From positions 32,589 to 96,588 of the forward strand of contig CASEKR010000017.1 in NCBI GenBank assembly GCA_949288585.1: 64,000 nt of DNA, read 5' to 3'. Positions 1 through 8,893 of the stretch are shown one piece after another. The DNA comes from an uncultured Bacteroides sp. (lineage in GTDB: Bacteria > Bacteroidota > Bacteroidia > Bacteroidales > Bacteroidaceae). A program made the translations under genes and the position numbers. The notes beneath the pieces were generated by a model. That model saw nothing but the letters and a program-made list of their open reading frames with translations, did not search any database and was not told the DNA's origin. How positions within the stretch are numbered: position 1 is the stretch's first letter; every line of letters starts with the position of its first letter.

Positions 1-433
1 GAGTATTGACGATGGACATCGTGGCGTATTGCGTGCCCAATGTCCCCTTCGTTGCATTCACACCATTAGCTTTTATGTCCAGTGCAGGCTTCTCGCCGTT
101 GATTAAGTCCTTCAGATAATCTTTCGGGATGGTAACAAGGACATCCGCATTTCCGTCCTCTATCTGCCGGAACGCTTCATCATAACTGAAATAGCAACCC
201 GTTACGGACAAATACTCTGATGCATCCATGTCTGCTATCATGCGGCGGGAGAGCTCCGTGCGGTCATTGTCTACTACGGCTATACCTACATTCTTCACAT
301 CCAGCGTCGCCACGAGAGGGATAATCAGCATGACCAAAACAGGCATGCCTACTATCAGGCGGGGGATGATAGGGCTGCGCTTCATCAGCGCCACTTCTTT
401 CCTGAGCAGTATCTTCAATGTATTTGCATTCAT
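1..433 (-). CDS. ABC-2 type transporter permease, N-terminal part (gene runs off window)
   Basis: Only the first 144 residues are visible; the gene continues beyond the left edge. It starts MNANTLKILLRKEV and has a first membrane helix (PRLIVGMPVLVMLIIPLVA), followed by an extracytoplasmic stretch with VAVVDNDRTELSRR. That layout is typical of ABC-2 permeases of the YbhR/YhhJ kind. It lies 7 bp after the stop of a second permease, so the two are probably translated from one mRNA and form the membrane half of one exporter with the two ATPases upstream. The paralogue at 441-1490 has the same organisation. The family call is solid; the substrate cannot be told. Confidence 0.85.
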   Translation of the reverse strand, partial: MNANTLKILLRKEVALMKRSPIIPRLIVGMPVLVMLIIPLVATLDVKNVGIAVVDNDRTELSRRMIADMDASEYLSVTGCYFSYDEAFRQIEDGNADVLVTIPKDYLKDLINGEKPALDIKANGVNATKGTLGTQYATMSIVNT

Positions 434-440
434 ACAGCCT

Positions 441-1490
441 TCATTTTTTAGCGTTAAACTTCTTGATGGCCAAAGCCAATACGGCCAATGTCATTCCCGA
501 CAAGACCAAGACTTCAGTCAGCACATATCCGACGGGAAGTTGCTGAATCATTAATACCCGCATGGCTGAAATATACCAGCGTGCCGGAATGATGCACGAA
601 AGCCATTGCAGAGCCAACGGCATGTTCTCCACCGGAAATATCATGCCGGACAGCAACACCACGGGAATCATAAACATCACACCGGAAACAAGAAGAGCGG
701 AGACCTGTGTAGAGGCAATGGTGGAAATAAGCAGTCCCAATGCAAGGGCAAGAACCACATACAGGATGGTTACCCATATCACATTGATGACGCTGAAGGA
801 GAAAGGCAGACCCAACACAGTATAGCTCAACACCAGCACCAGTGTCAGGATGATGCACGAGAGCAGGAAGTAAGGCACCAATTTGCCAAGAATGATTGTC
901 CGGGGACGAACGGGAGAGACCAACAGCAGGTTCATCGTGCCGGCCTCCTTCTCGCTGACAATGGACACGGAGGTCATCATGGCACAAATCAGGATGAATA
1001 TCATGCCCATGATGCCGGGAACAAAATTATAGGCACTTTTCAGTTGCGGATTATAAAGCGTGTCCGTCACAATCGGCACGCCTGCCGTACCTTGGCTAAT
1101 GACATTCTCTATGTAGGCTGTGGAGGTCTGTGCCATATTGGTATTGGAAGCGTCCACGACAATCTGATGTTTCAGCCGGCCGTCTTCTGTGCGGAACACT
1201 ACAGCGGCATCCGCCCGGCCTTTCCGAAGAACACTTTCCACTTCGCGATAAGGCACGATGCCTTCAAACGTGAAATAGGAATTGCTGCGGAAGCGGTCTA
1301 TAATCTGTTTGGTCTCGTCTGTATGCTGCTCCACCACGGCAACAACTTTTACATTGTTGACCTCGGTGGAGATGGCGAACCCGAAGAGCAACAGCAACAC
1401 AACAGGCATGACCAGCACGACCGTCACCGTGCGGAAGTCGCGCAGGAGGTGAAGCACCTCTTTCTTTATGAGTGATTGGAATATAGACAT
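441..1490 (-). CDS. ABC-2 type transporter permease (YbhR/YbhS-like)
   Basis: A 349-residue inner-membrane permease. One N-terminal helix (about residues 21-42, VTVVLVMPVVLLLLFGFA) is followed by a roughly 130-residue extracytoplasmic domain and five or six helices in the C-terminal half. The segment SEKEAGTMNLLLVSPVRP before the second half is the usual conserved feature of this family. It is the first of two permeases, 23 bp downstream of the ATPase gene at 1514-2257. With the adaptor and TolC genes upstream this makes a full tripartite ABC exporter resembling E. coli YbhGFSR. The substrate is unknown; drugs or cations are typical for relatives. Confidence 0.9.
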   Translation of the reverse strand: MSIFQSLIKKEVLHLLRDFRTVTVVLVMPVVLLLLFGFAISTEVNNVKVVAVVEQHTDETKQIIDRFRSNSYFTFEGIVPYREVESVLRKGRADAAVVFRTEDGRLKHQIVVDASNTNMAQTSTAYIENVISQGTAGVPIVTDTLYNPQLKSAYNFVPGIMGMIFILICAMMTSVSIVSEKEAGTMNLLLVSPVRPRTIILGKLVPYFLLSCIILTLVLVLSYTVLGLPFSFSVINVIWVTILYVVLALALGLLISTIASTQVSALLVSGVMFMIPVVLLSGMIFPVENMPLALQWLSCIIPARWYISAMRVLMIQQLPVGYVLTEVLVLSGMTLAVLALAIKKFNAKK

Positions 1491-1513
1491 AACATTCGCT
1501 TTTTATGGTCTGT

Positions 1514-2257
1514 TTAATCTCCCCTTTTCGCATCTTTCGCCACAATGCGAAATACCTCGTCCATGGTTCCGGCTTGATACTGCCGTTTCAATCCTTCCGG
1601 GCTGTCCAAAGCCTCGATACGTCCGTCCACCATGATGGAGACGCGGTGGCAATATTCAGCCTCGTCCAGATAATGGGTGGTGACGAAGACGGTCATACCT
1701 TCCGAGGATGCCCGGTATATCATTTCCCAGAACTTGCGCCGGGTGGAAGGGTCAACGCCTCCCGTCGGCTCGTCCAGAAAAACGATGTCCGGCGCATGAA
1801 GCGTGGCTGCCGTAAAGGCCAGTTTCTGCTTCCAGCCGAGGGGGATTTCCTTTACCAAGACATTCCGCAAGTCTTCCATGCCTAAGGCTTTGAATACTTC
1901 GCCGGTCTTCTCCTTTATCTTCCGTGAAGACATGCCATAAATGGTGGCAAAGAGGTTCAAATTCTCCCACACGGTCAGGTTCTCGTAGAGGGAGAATTTC
2001 TGGCTCATGTAGCCGATGTGCCGTTTGATGTCCTCCGCCTGACGGAGGATGTCGTACCCGGCCACGGTACCGCTGCCCGACGTAGGATAGCTGAGCCCGC
2101 ACAACATGCGCATGGCGGTGGTCTTGCCCGCCCCGTTCGCCCCCAAGAATCCGAATATCTCACCCCGGCGTACTTGCAATGTGATATGGTCAACGGCGGT
2201 GAAACTCCCGAATTTCTTGGTGAGGTCTTTCACTGATATTACTATTTCCTTATCCAT
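1514..2257 (-). CDS. ABC transporter ATP-binding protein (second YbhF half-equivalent)
   Basis: A 247-residue ATPase. Walker A is GANGAGKTT (about residues 39-47) and Walker B leads into FLDEPTGGVDPSTR. The signature segment reads PLGWKQKLAF rather than the canonical LSGGQ; this LG-K/R-Q form also occurs in YbhF-type exporters, so it need not mean loss of function. The start overlaps the end of the preceding ATPase gene by 8 bp, which points to translational coupling and a heterodimeric ATPase. In E. coli YbhF the two domains are fused; here they are separate genes. Confidence 0.93.
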   Translation of the reverse strand: MDKEIVISVKDLTKKFGSFTAVDHITLQVRRGEIFGFLGANGAGKTTAMRMLCGLSYPTSGSGTVAGYDILRQAEDIKRHIGYMSQKFSLYENLTVWENLNLFATIYGMSSRKIKEKTGEVFKALGMEDLRNVLVKEIPLGWKQKLAFTAATLHAPDIVFLDEPTGGVDPSTRRKFWEMIYRASSEGMTVFVTTHYLDEAEYCHRVSIMVDGRIEALDSPEGLKRQYQAGTMDEVFRIVAKDAKRGD

Positions 2258-3164
2258 CGTCTTTAGCCAATTTAATGAACAAATCTTCTATATTCCCTTT
2301 GGCCGGCCAGATGCGGACATCTTCCAGACCTTTCTGCCGGAGTCTGCTTGCTGCATCGTCCGGATTGAAGCCATCGCCCGCCACAACATGCAGAGCGGCT
2401 CCGAAGGTGTAGCAGTCTTTCACCCCTGGCAACGTACGCAGAGCTTCCAAAAGCGGATACATGTTTCCGGACGAAGCGTTGTAAAGGTTCTTGTCCATGC
2501 CTTCAATCAATCTGCCAGGTGTATCCACATCCAAAATCCTTCCTCTGTTTATCAGGGCGATGTGTTCGCAACGCTCGGCCTCGTCCATGTAGGAAGTGGA
2601 GACGAGTATCGTGATGCCTTTCTCTTTCAGCGTAGCCAGCATGTCCCAGAATTCGCTGCGCGACACGGCATCCACTCCGGTGGTAGGTTCGTCCAGCAGA
2701 AGGACCTTCGGACGGTGTATCAGCGCACAACTCAGGGCGAGCTTCTGCTTCATCCCTCCGGATAAGGCTCCTGCCCGGCGGTTGGGGAACTTCCTCAGCT
2801 GGTCGAATATCGGGGCTATCAGGTCGAAGTTGTCCTTGACGCTCACTCCGAACAGCGAGGCGAAGAAGTGCAGGTTCTCATCCACGGTAAGGTCTGGATA
2901 AAGCGAGAATTTCTCCGGCATGTAGCCTATCTCCGTACGCAGTTTCCGATAATCCTTCACCACATCCCGACCCGCCACGGTGGCGGTGCCTTCGTCCGGA
3001 GTGAGCAAAGTGGTCAGTATCTGATACAATGTGGTCTTCCCCGCACCGTCCGGGCCGATAAGACCGAACAAGGAGCCTTCGGAGACGGAAAGGCTTACGT
3101 GGTCGAGAGCCGTGAGCCGGCCGTATCGCTTGGTGACTTCTTTTATATCTATCAGGTCGTTCAT
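2250..3164 (-). CDS. ABC transporter ATP-binding protein (first YbhF half-equivalent)
   Basis: A 304-residue ATPase with Walker A GPDGAGKTT, canonical signature LSGGMKQKL and Walker B LLLDEPTTGVD. After the nucleotide-binding domain comes a C-terminal extension of about 80 residues (from about 220) like the regulatory tail of DrrA/YbhF-type ATPases. It carries the canonical signature, while its partner at 1514-2257 does not, so the two sites of the dimer may be unequal. It sits 145 bp after the HlyD adaptor gene. That gap is filled by a tandem repeat array, yet all genes point the same way and probably share one transcript. Confidence 0.93.
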   Translation of the reverse strand: MNDLIDIKEVTKRYGRLTALDHVSLSVSEGSLFGLIGPDGAGKTTLYQILTTLLTPDEGTATVAGRDVVKDYRKLRTEIGYMPEKFSLYPDLTVDENLHFFASLFGVSVKDNFDLIAPIFDQLRKFPNRRAGALSGGMKQKLALSCALIHRPKVLLLDEPTTGVDAVSRSEFWDMLATLKEKGITILVSTSYMDEAERCEHIALINRGRILDVDTPGRLIEGMDKNLYNASSGNMYPLLEALRTLPGVKDCYTFGAALHVVAGDGFNPDDAASRLRQKGLEDVRIWPAKGNIEDLFIKLAKDDG

Positions 3165-3210
3165 GAGAATGTTTTTTTATTTGAGTGTAAAATTGAAATC
3201 ATCCCCTCTT

Positions 3211-3300
3211 GCACCTCCGTCCAGCCAAGGCAGTGCCTCCGTCCAGCCAAGGCGATGCCTCCGTCCAGCCAAGGCAATGCCATCGTCCAGCCAAGGCGGC
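3211..3300. repeat. Short tandem array A, period 22 bp, four units, inside the efflux operon
   Basis: Four imperfect 22-bp units share the core CCGTCCAGCCAAGGC followed by two variable bases and TGC. GCCT at the start of a unit and AGGC at its end are inverted, so every unit and every junction can form a small hairpin. The array fills most of the gap between the HlyD and ATPase genes. The unit framework TGCCT...CAAGGC recurs in the array at 43971-44060. There are no unique spacers, so it is not a CRISPR array. Confidence 0.9.
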
Positions 3301-3309
3301 TGGTAAGTT

Positions 3310-4200
3310 TTAGAGACGTACCTCCCCATACTGCCCAAGCTTTAGCCGGCCATCGTTTTCTACCGCAACTTTCACGGCATAGACGAGGTTGGCTCTCGTG
3401 TCCTGCGTCTGGATGGTCTTGGGGGTGAACTCGCTTTCCTGGGCTATCCAGATAATCTTTCCCGCATATTCATATTGCTCGTCCCCGCCGAAGTCGGCTA
3501 TGACAGTCACCTCTTGCCCGATTCGGATGTGAGCCAGTTGGGAGGCCGTAAAGTAACTGCGGAGATAGATGCCGTTCAAGTCTGCCATTTTGAAAAGCGG
3601 CTTTCCCGGTGTGGCATATTCGCCCTGTTCGGCATATTTCTGAAGGACTGTTCCGGTTATCGGTGCGGTGATGCGGCTTTTGCGTATCTGCTCTTCTATC
3701 TGTTCTTTCTGGTATTGCAGGGCAGAAGCACTTTCCGTGATGGAACTGCGGTTCTTGTCCAGCGTAGAAAGCAAGCCTTCCAACTGTCCGCGCAAGGTTC
3801 TCAACTGCGCGTTGGCGTCATCGCTTTGTTTCTGAGTGGCGGCTCCATTGGCCAGCAGACGTTTAATGCGGTCGCATTCATTCTGCTGGTGGGCAATCTG
3901 CGACCTTAATGCGGCCGCCTGTGCCGCGATGTTGGGCGATGACTTCTCGGTTGACAGCTGTTGGCTGTGCAGTTGTTTCCGCTGGAGCGAGAGCAGCGTG
4001 GTGTCCACCAGTCCTACTTGTTGGCCGATGGCGAGGCTGTCTCCTTCCTCGATGGCGAGCGACACAATCTTTCCTCCGGTTTCCGCTGATACGGTCACGG
4101 TGTTGGCTTCGAAAATGCCGGTGGCATCATACTTCTCTTTATGGCGGCAGGAAGCCAGAGCTATAAGGAGGATTACGGATAATAAGGTTGTCTTTTTCAT
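3310..4200 (-). CDS. HlyD/MacA-family efflux adaptor lipoprotein (YbhG-like)
   Basis: A 296-residue periplasmic adaptor protein. The N-terminus (MKKTTLLSVILLIALASC) is a lipoprotein signal with lipobox LASC, so the mature protein is probably anchored in a membrane by its lipid. A lipoyl-like half-motif (VSAETGGKIVSLAIEEGDSL) precedes a long helical hairpin (about residues 70-180), followed by the second half-motif (RITAPITGTVLQKYAEQGE) and a beta-barrel domain. Together these bridge the ABC permease to TolC. Its start overlaps the TolC stop by 4 bp, indicating coupled translation. Confidence 0.92.
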   Translation of the reverse strand: MKKTTLLSVILLIALASCRHKEKYDATGIFEANTVTVSAETGGKIVSLAIEEGDSLAIGQQVGLVDTTLLSLQRKQLHSQQLSTEKSSPNIAAQAAALRSQIAHQQNECDRIKRLLANGAATQKQSDDANAQLRTLRGQLEGLLSTLDKNRSSITESASALQYQKEQIEEQIRKSRITAPITGTVLQKYAEQGEYATPGKPLFKMADLNGIYLRSYFTASQLAHIRIGQEVTVIADFGGDEQYEYAGKIIWIAQESEFTPKTIQTQDTRANLVYAVKVAVENDGRLKLGQYGEVRL

Positions 4201-5486
4201 CGATTCAGTGTGTATTTAAGTTGATAGATACTTTGCAAGAGTTGGATTTCATGATATGAGGCTGTCAGGCGGGCTTGCTTCTCATCCGTCAGCTTGGTCA
4301 GCAGACCGGTAATGTCTGTCACGCCGTTGTCCAACTGCGATTCGGCAGCTTTCCGTACGTTGGTGCGCAATTCCACAATCCGGTCGTTCTCCTTCATGAC
4401 GGCTTTCAACTCGTCTATACGGTCCAGTTGCGAGCGGGTCTTCAGGTTGGTGTTGAACAGGAACACGTCACGTTCCACGGCTATGTGGTCCGACGACAGG
4501 CGCAGTTTCCGTCTGTCATTCTTTTTATGATAGAAAGCTCCTATGTTCCATGACACTTTCAATCCCGCCAGGATGTTGAAAGAAAGGTCACGGTTCATCA
4601 TGCTCTCGAAATAGTCGAAGCCCGGATAGCCGTAGTAAGCTTGGGCAAACAACCCGATTTTTGGCATTGTGCTTGCCGTGATGCTTGCGTTCCTTGCCTC
4701 GTTGGCCTGTAGTTGTGCCTCGAAATGCCTCAGTTCCGGACGGTCGGGCATCAGACTTTGCGGGATAGAGGCATCCGGCTTCAGCAATTCCTCCCCGACA
4801 AGACCCTTTCCCGTGAACAGTTCAAGTATTTTCCGGTAACTCTTCGAGCTACTTTCGGCTTGGATAAGTTGTTGGGCAGTACTGAGGTATTGCGCCTCCA
4901 CCCTATCCACATCACTTTGCATGGCGGTGCCGTTCTTTTGCATGACCCGTAGTTTGTCAAGGTTGGCCTGGAGCAATGCCTGGGTGTTGCTGATTTGTTT
5001 GATTTGTTCCTCCATGAGCAGTATTCCAAAATACAAATCCTCCACACGTTCGCGGATGGCATAAAGCTGGACATCCAAGGCAGTTTGCCGCTCAGCATCC
5101 TCGGCACGTTCAATCTTCCGTCCGGTTTTCGATGTGCCTCCGTCCCAAATATGCTGGCTGATGTCCGCACCTATCTTATATTGCCATTCGTTCAGTCCGG
5201 AAATGTTCGCCCCTGCCTGACTGACGATTCCTGCCAGCGACTCTGGGAAAGAAGGCGTTGTATTCTGAACGGTGCCTTGTGCATACACATTGATTTGAGG
5301 CAGCCAGCTTTTGTTGATATCCGACAGGTTCGCGTCTTTTGTTTGCGCAAGCAAATCATACTTCCGGATGAGCGGATAGTTGTCTTGCGCAAGCTTGACG
5401 CACTCTTCCAATGTCACTTGGGCGGACAGACGGACACTTGCGAACAGTGACAATGTCAAGAACAGATACTGTTTCCACATAATCAA
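4197..5486 (-). CDS. TolC-family outer membrane efflux protein
   Basis: A 429-residue outer-membrane channel subunit with an N-terminal signal peptide ending near RLSA. It has the two long helix-rich repeats of the outer membrane efflux family: one around residues 24-220, including LEECVKLAQDNYPLIRKYDL, and the second around 240-425. It provides the outer-membrane exit for the tripartite pump. The gene overlaps TetR upstream (4 bp) and HlyD downstream (4 bp), so regulator, channel and adaptor form a tightly coupled unit. An alternative start is the Met two codons in. Confidence 0.92.
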   Translation of the reverse strand: MIMWKQYLFLTLSLFASVRLSAQVTLEECVKLAQDNYPLIRKYDLLAQTKDANLSDINKSWLPQINVYAQGTVQNTTPSFPESLAGIVSQAGANISGLNEWQYKIGADISQHIWDGGTSKTGRKIERAEDAERQTALDVQLYAIRERVEDLYFGILLMEEQIKQISNTQALLQANLDKLRVMQKNGTAMQSDVDRVEAQYLSTAQQLIQAESSSKSYRKILELFTGKGLVGEELLKPDASIPQSLMPDRPELRHFEAQLQANEARNASITASTMPKIGLFAQAYYGYPGFDYFESMMNRDLSFNILAGLKVSWNIGAFYHKKNDRRKLRLSSDHIAVERDVFLFNTNLKTRSQLDRIDELKAVMKENDRIVELRTNVRKAAESQLDNGVTDITGLLTKLTDEKQARLTASYHEIQLLQSIYQLKYTLNR

Positions 5487-6094
5487 TTGATTTTAAGTTT
5501 CTCCAAAATAGTCTTTACATTCTCTCTCTTGCGCCGTGCCAGGAACTCCTCGTAATCTCCATAGGCACTCCCTATGGCTCCGTAAACAATAGGAGCCGCC
5601 ATGAACGGGAACACATTGAGCGATACTATGTCAATCAGCAGCATCCGCGCATCGACTCGGCGGCAAAGCCCTTTGGTGGCATATTCGTCAATCTCTTGCT
5701 GCAGATTGTCCAAAACTTCATTCACAACACTCTGTACGTTTCTTTTCATCGTGTCAACCTGTTCCGGACGGGAGAGCACTTCATTGACGATGAACCTCGG
5801 CAAATCCCGGTTGGCGGAGATGAAGTCAAAATGCCGTTCGATTCCCTGCCGGATTCTCTCTTCCAGAGGCAGATTGGCATCACCGACGGCACTCAACAGA
5901 ATATCGGCCAGCATGTTTATCTTCTCCGACACAATCCGCTCAAAAAGTTTGTCCTTTGTCCTGAAATAATAATGGAGCATGGCATGGGTCACGCCAGCCG
6001 CTTCGGCTATAGATGCCGTTCTTGCACCGGCATATCCCTTTTCAAAGAATTCTTTTTCTGCCGCTTGAAGGATTTTTGTCTCTGTGTCTTGCAA
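5483..6094 (-). CDS. TetR-family transcriptional regulator of the efflux operon
   Basis: A 203-residue repressor-type protein. An N-terminal helix-turn-helix covers about residues 5-50 (ILQAAEKEFFEKGYAGARTAS then HAMLHYYFRTKDKLF), followed by an all-helical ligand-binding and dimerisation domain. The start appears to be TTG: no in-frame ATG lies between an upstream stop (6149-6151) and the conserved HTH. It is first in the operon and overlaps tolC, so it probably autoregulates the operon. A natural operator candidate is the inverted-repeat cluster at 6189-6255; that is inference. Confidence 0.9.
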   Translation of the reverse strand: MQDTETKILQAAEKEFFEKGYAGARTASIAEAAGVTHAMLHYYFRTKDKLFERIVSEKINMLADILLSAVGDANLPLEERIRQGIERHFDFISANRDLPRFIVNEVLSRPEQVDTMKRNVQSVVNEVLDNLQQEIDEYATKGLCRRVDARMLLIDIVSLNVFPFMAAPIVYGAIGSAYGDYEEFLARRKRENVKTILEKLKIN

Positions 6095-6188
6095 AAGTAT
6101 GCGCTTTTTCCGGAACAGGCAAGCAGTCGATAGGGAATTTCCGATAGATTAACATTTATGCCCCTTGTCCATTTTTCATCACGGCTCT

Positions 6189-6262
6189 AGTACTTATGCG
6201 GTAGTACTTCAATACTCGTGCGGAAGTATTGGAGTATTGCTTAAGTATTACTGGCGGGAGGA
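6189..6262. repeat. Inverted-repeat cluster K (about 22-bp spacing) between tetR and tonB-like gene
   Basis: Three imperfect units include AGTACT-N8-AGTACT and AATACT-N8-AGTATT, then a degenerate AGTATT/AGTATTACT unit. Spacing of similar points is about 22 bp. It sits in the 341-bp divergent gap between tetR (minus) and the tonB-like gene (plus), together with the plus-strand -7 box at 6390. It could be a TetR operator region or another member of the periodic arrays seen elsewhere in the window. Nothing else was recognised in this gap. Confidence 0.65.
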
Positions 6263-6389
6263 TGCAGCGCAGGCGGAGGAGTACTGGAACTGCCGGTATG
6301 AGCCTTTTATAATCAGTGTTTTGGAGAAATGAGGAGGTTGTCGGGACAGAAAAAAGCATATTTCTATACTAAGATAAGCGGAAAAACGC

Positions 6390-6397
6390 TATATTTG
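6390..6397 (+). promoter_or_regulatory. Putative promoter -7 box TATATTTG
   Basis: The sequence matches the Bacteroidota -7 consensus TAnnTTTG and lies 39 bp upstream of the ATG at 6436. No clear -33 TTTG is seen. Confidence 0.6.
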
Positions 6398-6435
6398 CCA
6401 CAAAAGGAACACTTATTAGCCGATTGTGCCGAGTT

Positions 6436-7122
6436 ATGGAAGTGAAGAAATCGCTCGAAGCGGATTTAGAACAATATCGCACCACGTGGCTGCTGGTCGG
6501 CTTGGTGGTGGCGCTCTCTGTTTTGTTTGTCGCTTTCGAGTGGACGGGGCGCACCGAGGAGCCGGACTTGGAGGCTTTGCTTTCCGACTTGGTGTTTGAA
6601 GAAGAACTCGAAGTCCCGTTGGTGGAGCAACCTGAGGTTCTTCCTCCGCCGCCTGTGGCGCCTGCCGCGCCGGAAGTGGTGACGGTAGCGGAAAATGATG
6701 CCGGAGTGGAAGAGCCACCAGCCGAGGCTTTGGAGCAGATGGATGCGGCCTCTGCGGTTCCTTCTGTCTCCGTGGAATCGGGAAAAAGTGTGCCGGAAGA
6801 AAAGAAAGGACTGGTCATCGTGGACGAGTTGCCCGAGTTTCCCGATGGAGGGCAGGCGGGGCTAATGCGTTACCTGACGCAGCACATCCGTTATCCGGCC
6901 TATGCGCAACAGCGCAACCTGCAGGGCTACGTCGTCTGTCAGTTCTTGGTGGGCGAAGACGGCAGCATCTCAGACGTGCGTGTGTTACAAGGCGTCCATC
7001 CGGTGCTGGACAACGAGGCCGTGCGGGTGCTCCGCGTAATGCCCCGTTGGAAGCCGGGGCGGTTGCGAGGGAAACCAGTGCGTGTGTGCTACTCCTTGCC
7101 AGTCGTGTTCAAGTTGCAATGA
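6436..7122 (+). CDS. TonB-family energy transducer protein
   Basis: A 228-residue protein with the classical TonB plan: a short cytoplasmic N-terminus, one membrane anchor (about residues 17-35, WLLVGLVVALSVLFVAF), a proline/glutamate-rich periplasmic linker (PEVLPPPPVAPAAPEV) and a C-terminal TonB domain of about 90 residues. The domain contains YPAYAQQRNLQGYVVCQFLVGEDG and PRWKPGRLRGKPV. It would couple the inner-membrane proton gradient to outer-membrane receptors. No exbBD genes are adjacent. The ATG at 6436 is preferred over an upstream in-frame codon because it starts directly before the membrane anchor and follows a -7 box. Confidence 0.92.
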   Translation: MEVKKSLEADLEQYRTTWLLVGLVVALSVLFVAFEWTGRTEEPDLEALLSDLVFEEELEVPLVEQPEVLPPPPVAPAAPEVVTVAENDAGVEEPPAEALEQMDAASAVPSVSVESGKSVPEEKKGLVIVDELPEFPDGGQAGLMRYLTQHIRYPAYAQQRNLQGYVVCQFLVGEDGSISDVRVLQGVHPVLDNEAVRVLRVMPRWKPGRLRGKPVRVCYSLPVVFKLQ

Positions 7123-7164
7123 TGTTTTAGTTTAATCCTATATACAGATATATAAAATAAGTAT

Positions 7165-8139
7165 ATGTTTACGACCACAGAATTATTAGAGAAGATAAAT
7201 GCCCACCTTGTCGGGCTGAAGTTTGCCCGCCAGCCGCAAGGCTTATACGAACCGGTGTCTTACGTGCTCTCGTTGGGCGGGAAGCGCATCCGTCCAGTGC
7301 TGATGCTGATGGCCTATAACCTGTACCGCGACGATGTGGAACGCATCTTAGCGACGGCAACGGGCATTGAGGTGTACCACAACTACACGCTGTTGCACGA
7401 CGACGTGATGGACAAGGCTGACATGCGCCGTGGAAAGCCCACCGTCCACAAGGTATGGAATGAGAACACGGCCATCCTCTCCGGTGACGCCATGTTGGTG
7501 CTGGCTTACCAGTTCATGTCACAGTGCGACTCGGCTTATTTGAAGGAAGTGCTGGACTTGTTCAGTCTTACGGCCTTGGAAATCTGCGAAGGACAACAGA
7601 TGGACATGGACTTCGAGACCCGTAAGGACGTGACGGAAGCGGAATATTTGGAAATGATTCGCCTGAAGACGTCGGTTCTCCTGGCCGGCAGCTTGAAGAT
7701 AGGAGCCGTATTGGCGGGCGCGACGGCCGAAGACGCCCGGTGCCTGTATGATTTCGGCGTGAACCTGGGCATTGTTTTCCAACTGAAAGATGACTTGCTG
7801 GACGTGTATGGCAATCCGGACGTCTTCGGCAAGAATATCGGGGGGGATATCCTCTGTAACAAGAAGACCTACCTGTTGATAAAGGCTTATGAGCAGGCCG
7901 ATGAAAACCAGCGCCGCGCTCTGGATGCGTGGATAGACGCAGAAACTTATGAGCCGAAGGAGAAAATCGGGGCCGTGACCGCGTTGTACGACGAGATTGG
8001 CGTAAAAGGGCTCTGCGAGAATCTGATGGGCGAATACCTCTCCAAAGCCCGTGCGGCTTTGCAGGCCGTGGATGTGCAGCCGGAGCGGAAGCGTTTCCTG
8101 GAGGAACTGATGGATAAGTTGACGGTTCGTCAGTCTTAG
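7165..8139 (+). CDS. Polyprenyl (isoprenoid) diphosphate synthase
   Basis: A 324-residue trans-prenyltransferase of the octaprenyl/heptaprenyl synthase type. It condenses isopentenyl diphosphate onto an allylic primer to make the side chain of menaquinone. Both aspartate-rich Mg-diphosphate motifs are present: DDVMD at residues 79-83, followed by RRGKP, and DDLLD at residues 209-213. GGKRIRP near residue 37 is the third conserved block. Length and motifs are complete. Product chain length cannot be read reliably from the sequence. Confidence 0.93.
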   Translation: MFTTTELLEKINAHLVGLKFARQPQGLYEPVSYVLSLGGKRIRPVLMLMAYNLYRDDVERILATATGIEVYHNYTLLHDDVMDKADMRRGKPTVHKVWNENTAILSGDAMLVLAYQFMSQCDSAYLKEVLDLFSLTALEICEGQQMDMDFETRKDVTEAEYLEMIRLKTSVLLAGSLKIGAVLAGATAEDARCLYDFGVNLGIVFQLKDDLLDVYGNPDVFGKNIGGDILCNKKTYLLIKAYEQADENQRRALDAWIDAETYEPKEKIGAVTALYDEIGVKGLCENLMGEYLSKARAALQAVDVQPERKRFLEELMDKLTVRQS

Positions 8140-8182
8140 AATGAAAGAAAGTGTTTAATACGGTAAAGAAAAATAGAGAAGA

Positions 8183-8893
8183 ATGCCTTACAGACGCTTG
8201 CCGAATACAGACCAGGCCCGGATTCGTTCGCTCAAGGCGATAGCAGAAAAGGCGGGGAGATATAGCGTATATGACTTGGCGGTCTCGTTGAAAACCTCGC
8301 GGGACATTTGTAACTTTCTGCCCAAGTTCGAGGCCGCACATATATATTATACGGAGTGCTATGCCCGCCAGTCCCAAGCGGCACCCAAACACCAGCAGCA
8401 TGCCAAGATGGCCCGTCTGTATGTCTCCCACTTTATCCAGGTGCTCAACCTGGCCGTGGTGCGCAATGAAATCCGGGCGGCGCATAAGTCCCTCTATGGT
8501 TTGGATGCCCAGAATAACGTGGTGCCCGACTTGTCTTCCGAACTTGCTTTGGCCGAGTGGGGGCGGAAAATTATTGAGGGAGAGACACGGCGCACGTCGC
8601 AAGGCGGCGTGCCCATCTACAATCCTACGATTGCCAAGGTAAGGGTGCATTACGACATCTTTATGGAAAGCTACGAGAAGCAGAAAAACCTGCAAGCGCT
8701 GACTGCCCGTAGCCTGGAGCAACTGGCTTCCATGCGCGCCGAAGCGGATGCCCTGATACTGGACGCTTGGAACCAGGTGGAGAAGAAATACGAAAAAGTG
8801 ATTCCTGCCGAAAAGCGGATGGAACTTTGTCGGGAATACGGGCTGATTTATTATTATCGTACCGGGGAAAAGAAACAGGAGGCAAGCGTATGA
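8183..8893 (+). CDS. Conserved hypothetical protein, 236 aa
   Basis: I do not recognise a named family. The protein is 236 residues, soluble, rich in Lys/Arg/Glu/Gln, without signal peptide or membrane segments. The pattern is mostly helical. The last 70 residues (SYEKQKNLQALTARSLEQLA and onward to KKYEKVIPAEKRME) look like amphipathic helices or a short coiled coil. The stop overlaps the TatD start as ATGA (4 bp), so the two are translationally coupled and may be functionally linked. That coupling and its placement after polyprenyl synthase are the only clues to its role. Confidence 0.75.
   Translation: MPYRRLPNTDQARIRSLKAIAEKAGRYSVYDLAVSLKTSRDICNFLPKFEAAHIYYTECYARQSQAAPKHQQHAKMARLYVSHFIQVLNLAVVRNEIRAAHKSLYGLDAQNNVVPDLSSELALAEWGRKIIEGETRRTSQGGVPIYNPTIAKVRVHYDIFMESYEKQKNLQALTARSLEQLASMRAEADALILDAWNQVEKKYEKVIPAEKRMELCREYGLIYYYRTGEKKQEASV

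Noticed and set aside
6092-6099. A minus-strand -7 box (CAAAAGTA on plus) for tetR
   Set aside because: It overlaps the TTG start codon itself, so transcription would begin inside the conserved HTH region.
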